Positions 18,816-27,073 of a stretch of DNA of 64,000 nt are shown here, piece by piece. Below the pieces are notes generated by a model. It was given only the letters and a program-made list of their open reading frames with translations. It made no database searches and was not told the origin of the DNA. Source of the DNA: CAILUG01 sp903844415 (GTDB lineage: Bacteria > Pseudomonadota > Gammaproteobacteria > Pseudomonadales > Pseudohongiellaceae); NCBI GenBank assembly GCA_947477655.1, contig CANJTS010000004.1:62001-126000 (forward strand). Reading direction: 5' to 3'. How positions within the stretch are numbered: the stretch's first letter is position 1; each line of letters opens with the position of its first letter. Position numbers and translations under genes: made by a program.

Positions 18816-19153
18816 ATGAGCTTACCCAAGTGCCCCAAGTGCAGCTCCGAGTTCACCTACGAAGATAGCAGTTTTTTGTCTGCCCCGAATGCGCGCACGA
18901 ATGGTCGAAGGACCTAGCATTGGAAGTGGTTGATCAAAAACAAATCGTGCGTGATTCAGCAGGCAATGCACTGAAAGATGGAGATACGATCACTGTGGTT
19001 AAAGATTTGAAAGTGAAGGGCACTTCATTAGTTGTAAAGGTCGGCACCAAAGTCAAAAACATTCGTATAGTTGAAGGTGACCACGATATCGACTGCAAAA
19101 TCGATGGCATTGGTGCAATGCAATTGAAATCGGAGTTTGTGAGAAAAGTATAG
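18816..19153 (+). pseudogene. yjdM: YjdM/PhnA zinc-ribbon protein with -1 frameshift at a T6 run
   Basis: The first frame gives MSLPKCPKCSSEFTYEDS, matching the YjdM/PhnA zinc ribbon, then hits a stop after about 33 codons. The other frame continues the family sequence: CPECAHEWSKD, then VKDLKVKGTSLVVKVG and KSEFVRKV at the end. The frames join at six T (18872-18877); one missing base there restores the protein. The zero-frame context is T TTT TTG, which also fits the X XXY YYZ slippery pattern for -1 frameshifting. So it may be a sequencing indel, a true pseudogene, or a slippage-dependent gene. Intact YjdM is about 111 residues and has no settled function; despite the PhnA name it is not phosphonoacetate hydrolase. 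Confidence 0.85.
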
Positions 19154-19373
19154 CGGCCGCTAAAATTTACCAGATCAAATCTGAGCCGAAAATTTCTTAG
19201 CAAATTTTCTTTTCTTAAAATAGGAATTTTTTCTAAGTTGATATAAATCAAGTCATTATTTATAGCTGCAGCATAACTTCAGCAGGTGAAACCGACGCTT
19301 CGGTCTGGAGTTTAGGACAATAGCAGCTTATGCTTTACGCATTAAAACCAAACCTAACCAGAGGATTTGAACC

Positions 19374-19880
19374 ATGTTGACAAAAACCTACATGATTATG
19401 CTGTTTGCTTTGCTGTCCGCAATATCGGTTCAGGCGGCAGAACCGGAACCCACGCTGCAATCTTTGCAGGATGAAGTCAAACGTTTAAACAGTATTGTGC
19501 CAGGGCAGGCCTTTGCAATGACCCAAGTGGCTTACAATTTCAATAATCTCTGGTTTGCCGCCCAAGCCAAAAACTGGCCATTGGCGCAGTTCTATCTAAA
19601 TGAAACCAAAGTGAGGTTGCGCTGGGCAATGCGGATAACACCTATCAGGAAAACTTCCGCCGGTGAAATAGAGCTGACTCCAATTGCCACAGCTCTGGAA
19701 ACCGGACCTCTGGCTGCTGCCGAGCAAGCCATCACTGCGCAAGATAACGCAGGATTTGTTGCTGGCTATACGGCAATGATGCACGGCTGTCAGGGGTGTC
19801 ACGAGGCTCTTGAAAAACCATTTCTGCAATTGCAAATTCCGACAGTGCCTGCGGAATCCATGATCAGATTCACACCCTGA
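19374..19880 (+). CDS. Secreted cytochrome c'-like monoheme protein
   Basis: A 168-residue protein with a signal peptide (ending VQAAE), a mainly helical body (AMTQVAYNFNNLWFAAQAKNW, AQFYLNETKVRLRWAM) and a single c-heme motif CQGCH at 139-143 near the C-terminus. A helical bundle with a C-terminal CxxCH is the topology of class II cytochromes (c'/c-556), but I cannot assign a subfamily. It stands alone between the yjdM remnant and convergent RNA-binding genes. It may carry electrons for the periplasmic dehydrogenases. Confidence 0.7.
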   Translation: MLTKTYMIMLFALLSAISVQAAEPEPTLQSLQDEVKRLNSIVPGQAFAMTQVAYNFNNLWFAAQAKNWPLAQFYLNETKVRLRWAMRITPIRKTSAGEIELTPIATALETGPLAAAEQAITAQDNAGFVAGYTAMMHGCQGCHEALEKPFLQLQIPTVPAESMIRFTP

Positions 19881-20111
19881 TGCAGTCGTTGATCTAGCTC
19901 TAACCTCAACTCTAATTGCAGTTTTGTCGGGCTGATTTCAATTGTGATGCCAAGACCAGGCTTTCATGCAACCAAGCTAAGCTGCAATTAAAAAGTCGAT
20001 GTCGCATTTTTTTTCGTTAGCACGTTGACTTAGTCAATTCGCATTCTTGGTTACGCTTCAGATAAATACGATCTGCCCCCCAATATTGAATTGGGTGAAA
20101 TTTCTTATTAA

Positions 20112-20324
20112 TTATTTCTTACTGATTTGTAGTTTTTCGTTCTTGTATTCAATTACATCCCCGGCCACAATTTTTTTGCGCTTCATGGTTTCTACTTTGC
20201 CATTTACTTGTACCTGACCCGCATCAATCACCGCCTTGGATTCGCCACCGCTGGCCACCAAGCCTTCAAATTTTAATATCTTGAACAGCTCAACCGGTTC
20301 TTTGGTAATTTCAACTATACGCAT
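20112..20324 (-). CDS. ybcJ: S4-domain RNA-binding protein, YbcJ-like
   Basis: A 70-residue protein made almost entirely of one S4 RNA-binding domain: LFKILKFEGLVASGGESKAVIDAG, QVQVNGKVETMKRKKI, then GDVIEY. Length and sequence fit the YbcJ/YaaA-type small S4 proteins, thought to bind structured RNA or ribosomal particles. It is cytoplasmic, reads in the same direction as the CvfB-like gene 93 bp upstream, and may share its transcript. Confidence 0.85.
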   Translation of the reverse strand: MRIVEITKEPVELFKILKFEGLVASGGESKAVIDAGQVQVNGKVETMKRKKIVAGDVIEYKNEKLQISKK

Positions 20325-20417
20325 GAGGATTTACTCTGTAAGGAATTTTAAGGTCGACAAGGTATACACAAACGAAACCAGAATGTTGCAAGCTGCTACT
20401 TCAGGCAAGCTACTTTT

Positions 20418-20867
20418 TTAGACAAGTTCAATATGATCGTCAGCGATCTTGATTTTGCGGTCTTTATACAGACTGCCAATGGCACGTTTGAAATTTTTCT
20501 TACTGGTCTTGAATAAGTAAAATATTTCTTCTGGGGCACTTTTGTCAGACAGGTTAGCCCTCCCCCCTTTACTCGCAAGATAACGCATGATTATTTCTTG
20601 CAACTCGTCTCGGCTCTCGGCATCTAGCATGGTGATGCTCAAATCAATCTTGCCATCTGGCCGCAACGCTTTGATCCAACCTTTGAGATATTCACCAATC
20701 TTTAGAGGCTGGGAAATTTCATCCTTGTAAATGAGACCAATGTAGCGATCATCGATCACTGCTTTAAAACCAAGTTCGGTTTCAGAATGAATTTGCAATT
20801 CAACCGGCTGGCGCGCCCGCAGCGCATAAGGAGCCGGCTGTTCGTAATCTTCATCGTGTAAGGGCAT
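20418..20867 (-). CDS. Short CvfB-like S1/winged-helix RNA-binding protein
   Basis: A 149-residue protein. It has an S1-like barrel (LGFKAVIDDRYIGLIYKDEI, LKGWIKALRPDGKIDLSI) followed by a winged-helix tail (APEEIFYLFKTSKKNFKRAIGSLYKDRKIKI) of the kind seen at the C-terminus of CvfB/YitL proteins. CvfB is about 280 residues with several S1 domains, so this is a shortened form with only the last S1 domain and the winged helix. It probably binds RNA; the target is unknown. Confidence 0.78.
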   Translation of the reverse strand: MPLHDEDYEQPAPYALRARQPVELQIHSETELGFKAVIDDRYIGLIYKDEISQPLKIGEYLKGWIKALRPDGKIDLSITMLDAESRDELQEIIMRYLASKGGRANLSDKSAPEEIFYLFKTSKKNFKRAIGSLYKDRKIKIADDHIELV

Positions 20868-20951
20868 TAAGTAAAACCTTGTAGCAAGATAAAATTCCTT
20901 TGCCAGACCAAAAGTTTATGCTGGTTGGCAAAGGGTTGTTCAGACCAGTAA

Positions 20952-22187
20952 TTAGGCAAGCGGATCGTAATTATGCTGGCCCGTGTCTTGCACATATTCG
21001 CTAGTAATCGCACTGAGAGATGTGGTGCCACTGCCACGCATACAAATTGCAAATTCGCGATTGAGCAACTGGATAACCCGTTCCACACCTGCTTGTCCAA
21101 ATGCACCAAGGCCCCAGCAATAAGGGCGACCCACGCCCACTGCAGATGCGCCCAGTGCCAGCGCTTTAAATACATCTGTGCCACGCCGTATACCACCATC
21201 CACCATTACCGGTACGCGGCCATTTACAGCAGCTACAACTTCGGACAGACATTCGATGGTGCCACGACCAGTGTCGGTGGCACGGCCACCGTGGTTGGAC
21301 ACGATAATGCCATCGGCTCCAGCTGCAACGGCTAGGGCTGCATCTGCACCCACTTCCAAGCCTTTGACCATGACATTCATACTGGTAACTTCTTTCATGC
21401 GTTTGATGACTTCCCAAGTCAAGCTGGCATCTACCAGACCACTTTGGGCGAGACCTTCAAAAAGGGGTTTGATTTTGCCAGGATAATGACACTCTTCGCA
21501 AAAGCGAGTGTCTTTGCGCGCCATAACAGCGGACGTTTCCGTATTACGCCCACCGGGCAGGTCGATGGTGAAACACACGGTGCTGCAGCCTGCTTTTTCG
21601 GCGCGTTGCAACATAGCAACAGTGTTTTCCCACACGTTGGTAGAATACAGTTGAAACCACATGCCTTTACCATCAAGGGCGGCTATAACGTCTTCTATGG
21701 CATGGGAGGCTTGGGTAGAAATAATCATGTGTGTATTGCTGACGGCGGCAGCGCGGGCCACACCGGTTTCACCATCGTCATGGAAAGCGGCACAGGAACC
21801 GATGGGGCTAAGCATAATGGGGGAATCGGCATTAGCACCGAGAAAAGAAATTTTGGTGTCGATTTCAGACACATTCACCAGGCGGCGCGGGCGAATCTGA
21901 TAACGCGAGTAACCCATCTGGTTAGCATGCAAAGTACCGTCACTGTCTACACCAGAACTGAGATAACCATAATGTGCAGGTGGAATATTTTCACTGGCGA
22001 TGGCCTGCATCTCAAATACATTGAGCACTTCGGAGGGATCTTTCAATTGCTGACCTAGGGTTTCTTCAACTTCCTGTGCAAAACTTTTGTAGGAAGTCAG
22101 CAAGGGACTAGCCGCCAGAAATTTTAAAAATTCACGACGAAATTTTTGTTGCTGCAACTGTTGCTTAATTTGTTGTGGTGATGACAT
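20952..22187 (-). CDS. Exported FMN-dependent alpha-hydroxy-acid oxidoreductase with CxxCH
   Basis: A 411-residue member of the lactate/glycolate oxidase family. FMN and active-site motifs include SPIMLSPIGSCAAFH, MVKGLEVG (Lys275), SNHGGRATD (catalytic His299, Arg302) and DGGIRRGTDVFKALALGA. Two things are unusual. The N-terminus carries a Tat-like leader (KFRREFLKFLAASPLL), so it is probably periplasmic. A CEECH sequence at 230-234, in a loop after PGGRNTE, matches the c-type heme motif. If heme is attached, the enzyme could send electrons to a cytochrome instead of O2. The substrate is unknown, most likely a short 2-hydroxy acid. Confidence 0.86.
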   Translation of the reverse strand: MSSPQQIKQQLQQQKFRREFLKFLAASPLLTSYKSFAQEVEETLGQQLKDPSEVLNVFEMQAIASENIPPAHYGYLSSGVDSDGTLHANQMGYSRYQIRPRRLVNVSEIDTKISFLGANADSPIMLSPIGSCAAFHDDGETGVARAAAVSNTHMIISTQASHAIEDVIAALDGKGMWFQLYSTNVWENTVAMLQRAEKAGCSTVCFTIDLPGGRNTETSAVMARKDTRFCEECHYPGKIKPLFEGLAQSGLVDASLTWEVIKRMKEVTSMNVMVKGLEVGADAALAVAAGADGIIVSNHGGRATDTGRGTIECLSEVVAAVNGRVPVMVDGGIRRGTDVFKALALGASAVGVGRPYCWGLGAFGQAGVERVIQLLNREFAICMRGSGTTSLSAITSEYVQDTGQHNYDPLA

Positions 22188-22250
22188 AAGATCCCCTGCG
22201 GTTGAATACTTTTAAGATATTGAAGTAATCCTGCTCTTGCGGCAGGAAAT

Positions 22251-22862
22251 TTAACGGGCCACTGACTTTACCCAAAACCTCAGTGTTTTAGTAGTCCTGT
22301 CTGGCTGATCAATGTCTTTCCATGCGTAAGTAGTGGTGAGCTGCGGATACTCTTGATAACCACGTTTTTGCCAGAACTGGTCGAGCCCGGTCCAGGCAAC
22401 CGGTCGCAAGGGATGATTCGCCGGTCGTAACACAGAGCAGAAGCAATAAAAGTCAAAACCACCCAGACTCTGCGCATGCGCCTCGCGTTCGGCAAAAAAA
22501 CGCACCCCCACACCCTGACCGCGAAAGTCGCGACGCAGCACCGATTCTGCACAGTAAAAAATTCGTGCGGGGTTGTAACCATGTGTAATGAAAGGTTGCT
22601 GAAAATTTGCTTCTTCAAACTGCAAGGGGATGGCAGTCGCTGCCCCCACCACTTCACCATCAGCAAAAGCCACCACCACTACCGCCTGCGCGCAGCGCAC
22701 ATATGTTTGTAGATAGTTGCGTTCGTACTCTAGTGTGCCGTCGTAGAGATAGGGAAATTCACGGAACACTTCCATCCGCAGACGCGCCACGTCATCTAGG
22801 TAGTCTGCCAATGCCGGACCACTGAAACGTGCTATGGTGAGACCTGGAGCAAGTGAAGTCAT
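22251..22862 (-). CDS. GNAT-family N-acetyltransferase
   Basis: A 203-residue cytoplasmic protein. The acetyl-CoA binding signature is RGQGVG (114-119) after the strand AESVLRRDF, with VVVVAFADGEVVGAATAIPL as the preceding core strands. The substrate is not predictable; the relatives I recognise are uncharacterised. The gene starts at ATG 22862 and lies 63 bp downstream of the FMN oxidoreductase stop-to-start gap region on the same strand, so the two may or may not share a promoter. Confidence 0.8.
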   Translation of the reverse strand: MTSLAPGLTIARFSGPALADYLDDVARLRMEVFREFPYLYDGTLEYERNYLQTYVRCAQAVVVVAFADGEVVGAATAIPLQFEEANFQQPFITHGYNPARIFYCAESVLRRDFRGQGVGVRFFAEREAHAQSLGGFDFYCFCSVLRPANHPLRPVAWTGLDQFWQKRGYQEYPQLTTTYAWKDIDQPDRTTKTLRFWVKSVAR

Positions 22863-23144
22863 GTTGTCCTGCTGTTGATGATGCTGGCTATTGTAGTAGG
22901 TTTGTTATGGGGTCGCTAAGCTTGGCAACTTGCCCAATTTCAGCCGGTCATAACAGCGACTCTGCGCGGAATGCTCCCGTACTTATAAGTCCATAAGCTG
23001 ATTTTGCAAGCATTGTGATAAGGCTTACAGTTGCCTTGACTTGCCCGCGGCTAGCGCGCTATAAGTACTTGGAATTATTAAAATAAGCACAGCAAAAATA
23101 TTCTTGTTCCGTCCTTTTAAACCCGTATAACAGTCGGAGCCGCC

Positions 23145-24722
23145 ATGCGCAGGCCTTACGCATTTAATTTAGTCCCCAACTTTTGCTCGAGCCTGTGCTT
23201 ACTCTGTTGTTTGTTGAGCAATGTCACCACGGCTGCCGAAGCCGATTTGCGCCTGCCCACTGCCGCGATGAATCGTGATCTGGATACCGTACGTGCCCTG
23301 CTCGAACAAGGCGCAGATGCCAACACCCACGGCCTTTACGACACCCCCGCATTGCATTGGCTGGTACGCATTGACGAACTCGAAACGGTTCGCTTGTTAT
23401 TGAAAGCGGGTGCCGACCCCAACAATCTTACCGGCAATGGTGTTAGTCCGCTGAGCCTCGCTATCGCAGAAGGCAATCCTGCAATGGTCGAGTTGTTGCT
23501 GGAGTCTGGCGCTGTAGCCAATGCACTTGAGGCCAGCGGTGAAACCTTATTGATGTCTGCTGCGGCCGTTGGCGTCGTGGGCACAGCGCAAGCCCTGCTT
23601 GACCATGGCGCAACAGTAGATGCTCGTGATGCCGAATATGCACAGACCGCTTTGATGATTGCCGCGCGGGAAGGACATGAAGACATTGTTGCACTGTTGT
23701 TAAGCAAAGGGGCAAACCCCAATGCAGCTACTGCTATTGGCGCAACACCCGCCTTTGTTGCCGCCAACTCGGTGCCTGGTTTTGGTTTTGGTATTGGCAT
23801 AATTCGTGGCGGCGTTCCCGCTGACCGTGGCCGCCGTGAACCTATTCCCGGTGGTATGACACCCTTGCACTACGCAGCGCGGCATAACCATGTCGAAGTA
23901 GCCATACTATTATTGGCGGCCGGGGCAAAGCTAGACGCCAAAGAAGCTAACGGTATTTGGCCTTTGTTGATGGCTATATCTAACAACAATATGGCAATGG
24001 CACAGTTTCTGCTTAAACAAGGTGCCCTTCTCAACGATCAGGACTGGTACGGTCGCAGCCCAATCTGGGAAGCGGTGAACGTGCGTAACTTGTATATCCA
24101 TAATTCAACCTTTCAAAACTATATTGAACGCGAACCGGTGCTTGAACTCATCACAGCCTTGCTTAACCAAGGGGTGGATGTGAATGTTCGCACCAAGGAA
24201 ACCCCCCCCTTCCGGCATCATTTGCTTAGTATTACCGGTTCGCTGGAATGGGTAGATTTTACCGGCCAAACACCTTTTCTCACGGCAGCAATGGCGGGGG
24301 ATGTCACGGTGATGAAACTGTTATTGGAGCATGGTGCCGACCCACATATTGCTACGTTTGAAGGCACCACTGCCTTGATGGCTGCTGCTGGTGTGAACTG
24401 GGTATATGCACAAACTTGGACCGAGTCGCCAGAAAGTTTGCTTGCCGCCGTTAAGCTCTGCCTGGAACTGGGCATGGATGTGAATCACGCCAACTCTATG
24501 GGCTTAACAGCCTTGCATGGCGCAGCGAATCGCGGCTCCGACAATATAATTGCGTTTTTGGTGGATGAGGGCGCTGATCTAAGCGCGCTGGATAAGGAAA
24601 GTCGTTCACCACTGGATTGGGCCAAAGGTGTATTCCTAGCAACTCATCCAGCAGAGTCCAAACCAACTGCTATGGCTTTAATTAGCGAGTTACTGAAAAC
24701 GCAGGGTAAAGAAATCCGATGA
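23145..24722 (+). CDS. Secreted ankyrin-repeat protein, first gene of second cassette
   Basis: A 525-residue protein with a leader ending near TTAAEA and about ten ankyrin repeats. Examples are DTPALHWLVRIDELETVRLL, QTALMIAAREGHEDIVALLL, MTPLHYAARHNHVEVAILLL and LTALHGAANRGSDNIIAFLV. After the fifth repeat it carries the same insert type as the partial ankyrin protein at the left edge (RGGVPADRGRREPIPGG). The stop overlaps the DUF1592 start as ATGA, showing coupling within the cassette. The intergenic region upstream (22863-23144) holds no gene and probably the promoter. A periplasmic binding or scaffold role is inferred. Confidence 0.92.
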   Translation: MRRPYAFNLVPNFCSSLCLLCCLLSNVTTAAEADLRLPTAAMNRDLDTVRALLEQGADANTHGLYDTPALHWLVRIDELETVRLLLKAGADPNNLTGNGVSPLSLAIAEGNPAMVELLLESGAVANALEASGETLLMSAAAVGVVGTAQALLDHGATVDARDAEYAQTALMIAAREGHEDIVALLLSKGANPNAATAIGATPAFVAANSVPGFGFGIGIIRGGVPADRGRREPIPGGMTPLHYAARHNHVEVAILLLAAGAKLDAKEANGIWPLLMAISNNNMAMAQFLLKQGALLNDQDWYGRSPIWEAVNVRNLYIHNSTFQNYIEREPVLELITALLNQGVDVNVRTKETPPFRHHLLSITGSLEWVDFTGQTPFLTAAMAGDVTVMKLLLEHGADPHIATFEGTTALMAAAGVNWVYAQTWTESPESLLAAVKLCLELGMDVNHANSMGLTALHGAANRGSDNIIAFLVDEGADLSALDKESRSPLDWAKGVFLATHPAESKPTAMALISELLKTQGKEIR

Positions 24723-27007
24723 TGCTTAAGTCAGTAAACGCTATCAGGAGAAGTCGAAGTAAGATTTGGTCAGTTCTGACTGCATTTGTCACTCTGGCAG
24801 CATTTGTCACAACTATTGTGTTCGCGCAGCCAACCCCACAATTTCTCGACGATTATTGCGTCAAATGCCATAACGCAGAAGATTGGGCCGGAAGTCTGGA
24901 TATGCAGACTCTCGATTACGATCACGTCACTGCAGATGCACAAGTGTGGGAAAAAATTGTGCGTAAAGTCCGCGCTGGCATGATGCCGCCCCAGGGCGAA
25001 GATCGACCTGAACGTGCAGTGATGGATGATTTTGCTGCACAGCTAGAAACACGCATAGACAACACCTCTCAGTCACTAGTCGCAGTACCGGCTTTACACC
25101 GCCTAAACCGTAACGAATATGCCAATGCCATCCGCGATATTTTTGGTATGAATGTAGACGTTGCCGTTCTGTTGCCCAAAGACGATGCCAGCGAAGGCTT
25201 TGACAACATTGCCTCCGGCCTTGGTTTTTCTCCAGCGTTGATTCAAGGTTACACCTCAGCCGCGATGAAAATAAGCAGAACGATGGTAGGAGATTTGACC
25301 GCCACCGAATCTGCCACCGCCTACATGGCGCCAGCGGACTTTGCCCAAGATCAACATCTGGAAGGTATGCCGCTAGGCACACGTGGTGGCTTGAAAATCG
25401 AACACAATTTTCCACTCGATGCCGAATATGATTTCAGTGTGCGTGGCGGTTTTGGCCGCAATCCAGCTATCCGCATGGATATTACCTTGGACGGTACCAC
25501 TCTGACGGTTGCTGACATGCGTAATTTCAGGCTGCCAATTACAGCTGGCATGCACACCATCACCGTGGCGGTGGTTGATTTAAAACGGCCGGCGGGAGTA
25601 AATGATATTTATTCCGTCTACAGTGTGCAGGGTGCTGTTGATACGGTCGAAATAAAAGGCCCTTTCAATATTAGCGGGACAGGCAACACCATCAGCCGCG
25701 AGCGAATTTTTTCTTGTTACCCACAGACCAGCGATGAAGAAAGGCAATGTGCGGAACGTATTGTGAATGATATTGCCACCCAGGCATTTCGTGCCCCAAT
25801 GACCACTCTTGATACCAGTACCGTGATGGACTTTTACGAGCAAGGTAAACGTGAAGGTAATTTTGAAACCGGAATCCAACAAGCCTTGTCTCGTATTCTT
25901 ATCGATCCTCGTTTTCTGTTTCGTTTTGAAGCAGAGCCAACTGAGCTTGCCGCGGGTTCCGCTTATCAAATCAGCGATCTGGAACTAGCCTCGCGCCTGT
26001 CTTTCTTTTTGTGGAGCAGTGTACCCGACGTAGAATTACTCAGCCTGGCTGCAGCAGAAAAATTGCACGACCCCGCGATTATTGAACAACAAGTAAAGCG
26101 CATGATCCGCGATCCAAAAGCTAAGGCGCTGGTCGAAAATTTTGCCGGACAATGGTTATTTCTGCGCGAACTGGCAGGGGTCACACCAGAAGCTCCCGCC
26201 TTTGATGAAAATCTGCGCCAGGCATTTAAGGAAGAAACTCAATCTCTAATCGCGTATATGATTGATCAGGATCTGCCGGTGACCGAGTTGCTGGCTGCCG
26301 ACTACACCTTTCTCAACGAAAGACTTGCACGCCATTACGGTATCGCCAACGTGCGCGGCTCTTGGTTCCGCAAAGTCCAGTTGCCTGCCGACAGCCCGCG
26401 CCGTGGCTTGTTGGGTCATGGCAGTATTTTGACTGTGACTTCCACCGCCAGTCGAACCTCGCCTGTGGTGCGAGGTATTTGGGTGTTAGAAAACTTACTG
26501 AGTCTGCCCATCCCGGCACCACCACCTGGAGTTGAAACTAATCTCGATGGCGACGGTACAACAGTGCTCACTGCATCAGTAAGACAACGGTTGGAGCAGC
26601 ATCGTGTTGATCCCAGTTGTGCTGCTTGTCACGACATCATCGACCCAGTGGGATTTGCGCTGGAAAATTTTGATTCGATTGGAGCCTGGCGCGAATATGA
26701 CGGGGATACACTAGTAGATGCATCCGGTGTGCTGGTAGATGGTACGCTCGTGAAAAGTCCTGGTGATTTACGCAATGCATTGCTGTCACGATCTGATTTG
26801 TTTATCACCAATCTGACTGAAAAACTCTTCACCTACGCCCTAGGTCGGGGACTGGAGTATCATGACATGCCGATGGTGCGTTCAATTATAAAAGATGCTG
26901 CAAGCACAAATTACCGTTTTACTGCATTGGTATTGGGTATAGTACAAAGCCCGCAATTTTACCAACGCATCAAAAGTGCGGATCCTGTAACAACAGCGGC
27001 TCGGTAA
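24719..27007 (+). CDS. DUF1592-family diheme cytochrome protein, second copy
   Basis: A 762-residue paralogue of 2222-4603 with the same domain order. It has a hydrophobic leader (about 17-36), heme motif CVKCH (47-51), LHRLNRNEYANAIRDIFGM, and LASRLSFFLWSSVPD. RRGLLGHGSILTVTSTASRTS follows, then heme motif CAACH (634-638) and DPVGFALENFD. All expected DUF1587-DUF1585 blocks are present, so it is intact. It is coupled to the ankyrin gene by ATGA and followed 63 bp later by the DUF1552 gene. The protein is probably a periplasmic or outer-membrane-associated redox protein; the substrate is unknown. Confidence 0.93.
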   Translation: MMLKSVNAIRRSRSKIWSVLTAFVTLAAFVTTIVFAQPTPQFLDDYCVKCHNAEDWAGSLDMQTLDYDHVTADAQVWEKIVRKVRAGMMPPQGEDRPERAVMDDFAAQLETRIDNTSQSLVAVPALHRLNRNEYANAIRDIFGMNVDVAVLLPKDDASEGFDNIASGLGFSPALIQGYTSAAMKISRTMVGDLTATESATAYMAPADFAQDQHLEGMPLGTRGGLKIEHNFPLDAEYDFSVRGGFGRNPAIRMDITLDGTTLTVADMRNFRLPITAGMHTITVAVVDLKRPAGVNDIYSVYSVQGAVDTVEIKGPFNISGTGNTISRERIFSCYPQTSDEERQCAERIVNDIATQAFRAPMTTLDTSTVMDFYEQGKREGNFETGIQQALSRILIDPRFLFRFEAEPTELAAGSAYQISDLELASRLSFFLWSSVPDVELLSLAAAEKLHDPAIIEQQVKRMIRDPKAKALVENFAGQWLFLRELAGVTPEAPAFDENLRQAFKEETQSLIAYMIDQDLPVTELLAADYTFLNERLARHYGIANVRGSWFRKVQLPADSPRRGLLGHGSILTVTSTASRTSPVVRGIWVLENLLSLPIPAPPPGVETNLDGDGTTVLTASVRQRLEQHRVDPSCAACHDIIDPVGFALENFDSIGAWREYDGDTLVDASGVLVDGTLVKSPGDLRNALLSRSDLFITNLTEKLFTYALGRGLEYHDMPMVRSIIKDAASTNYRFTALVLGIVQSPQFYQRIKSADPVTTAAR

Positions 27008-27060
27008 CTGACCATTCATGAAAAGCAGTAAAAACTAACAATAAGAACCAAACCAAAACC

Positions 27061-27073
27061 GGAGGCCAACTTG
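27061..27073 (+). promoter_or_regulatory. Ribosome site fixing a TTG start
   Basis: GGAGG at 27061-27065 lies five bases before TTG at 27071. This supports the TTG as the real start of the DUF1552 gene; the protein then begins MATFISKKHLSRRALLR with its Tat leader complete. Confidence 0.75.

Noticed and set aside
21444..22058. 204-codon plus-strand frame opposite the FMN oxidase
   Set aside because: Long but antisense to a gene with intact catalytic motifs; no protein-like features or ribosome site.
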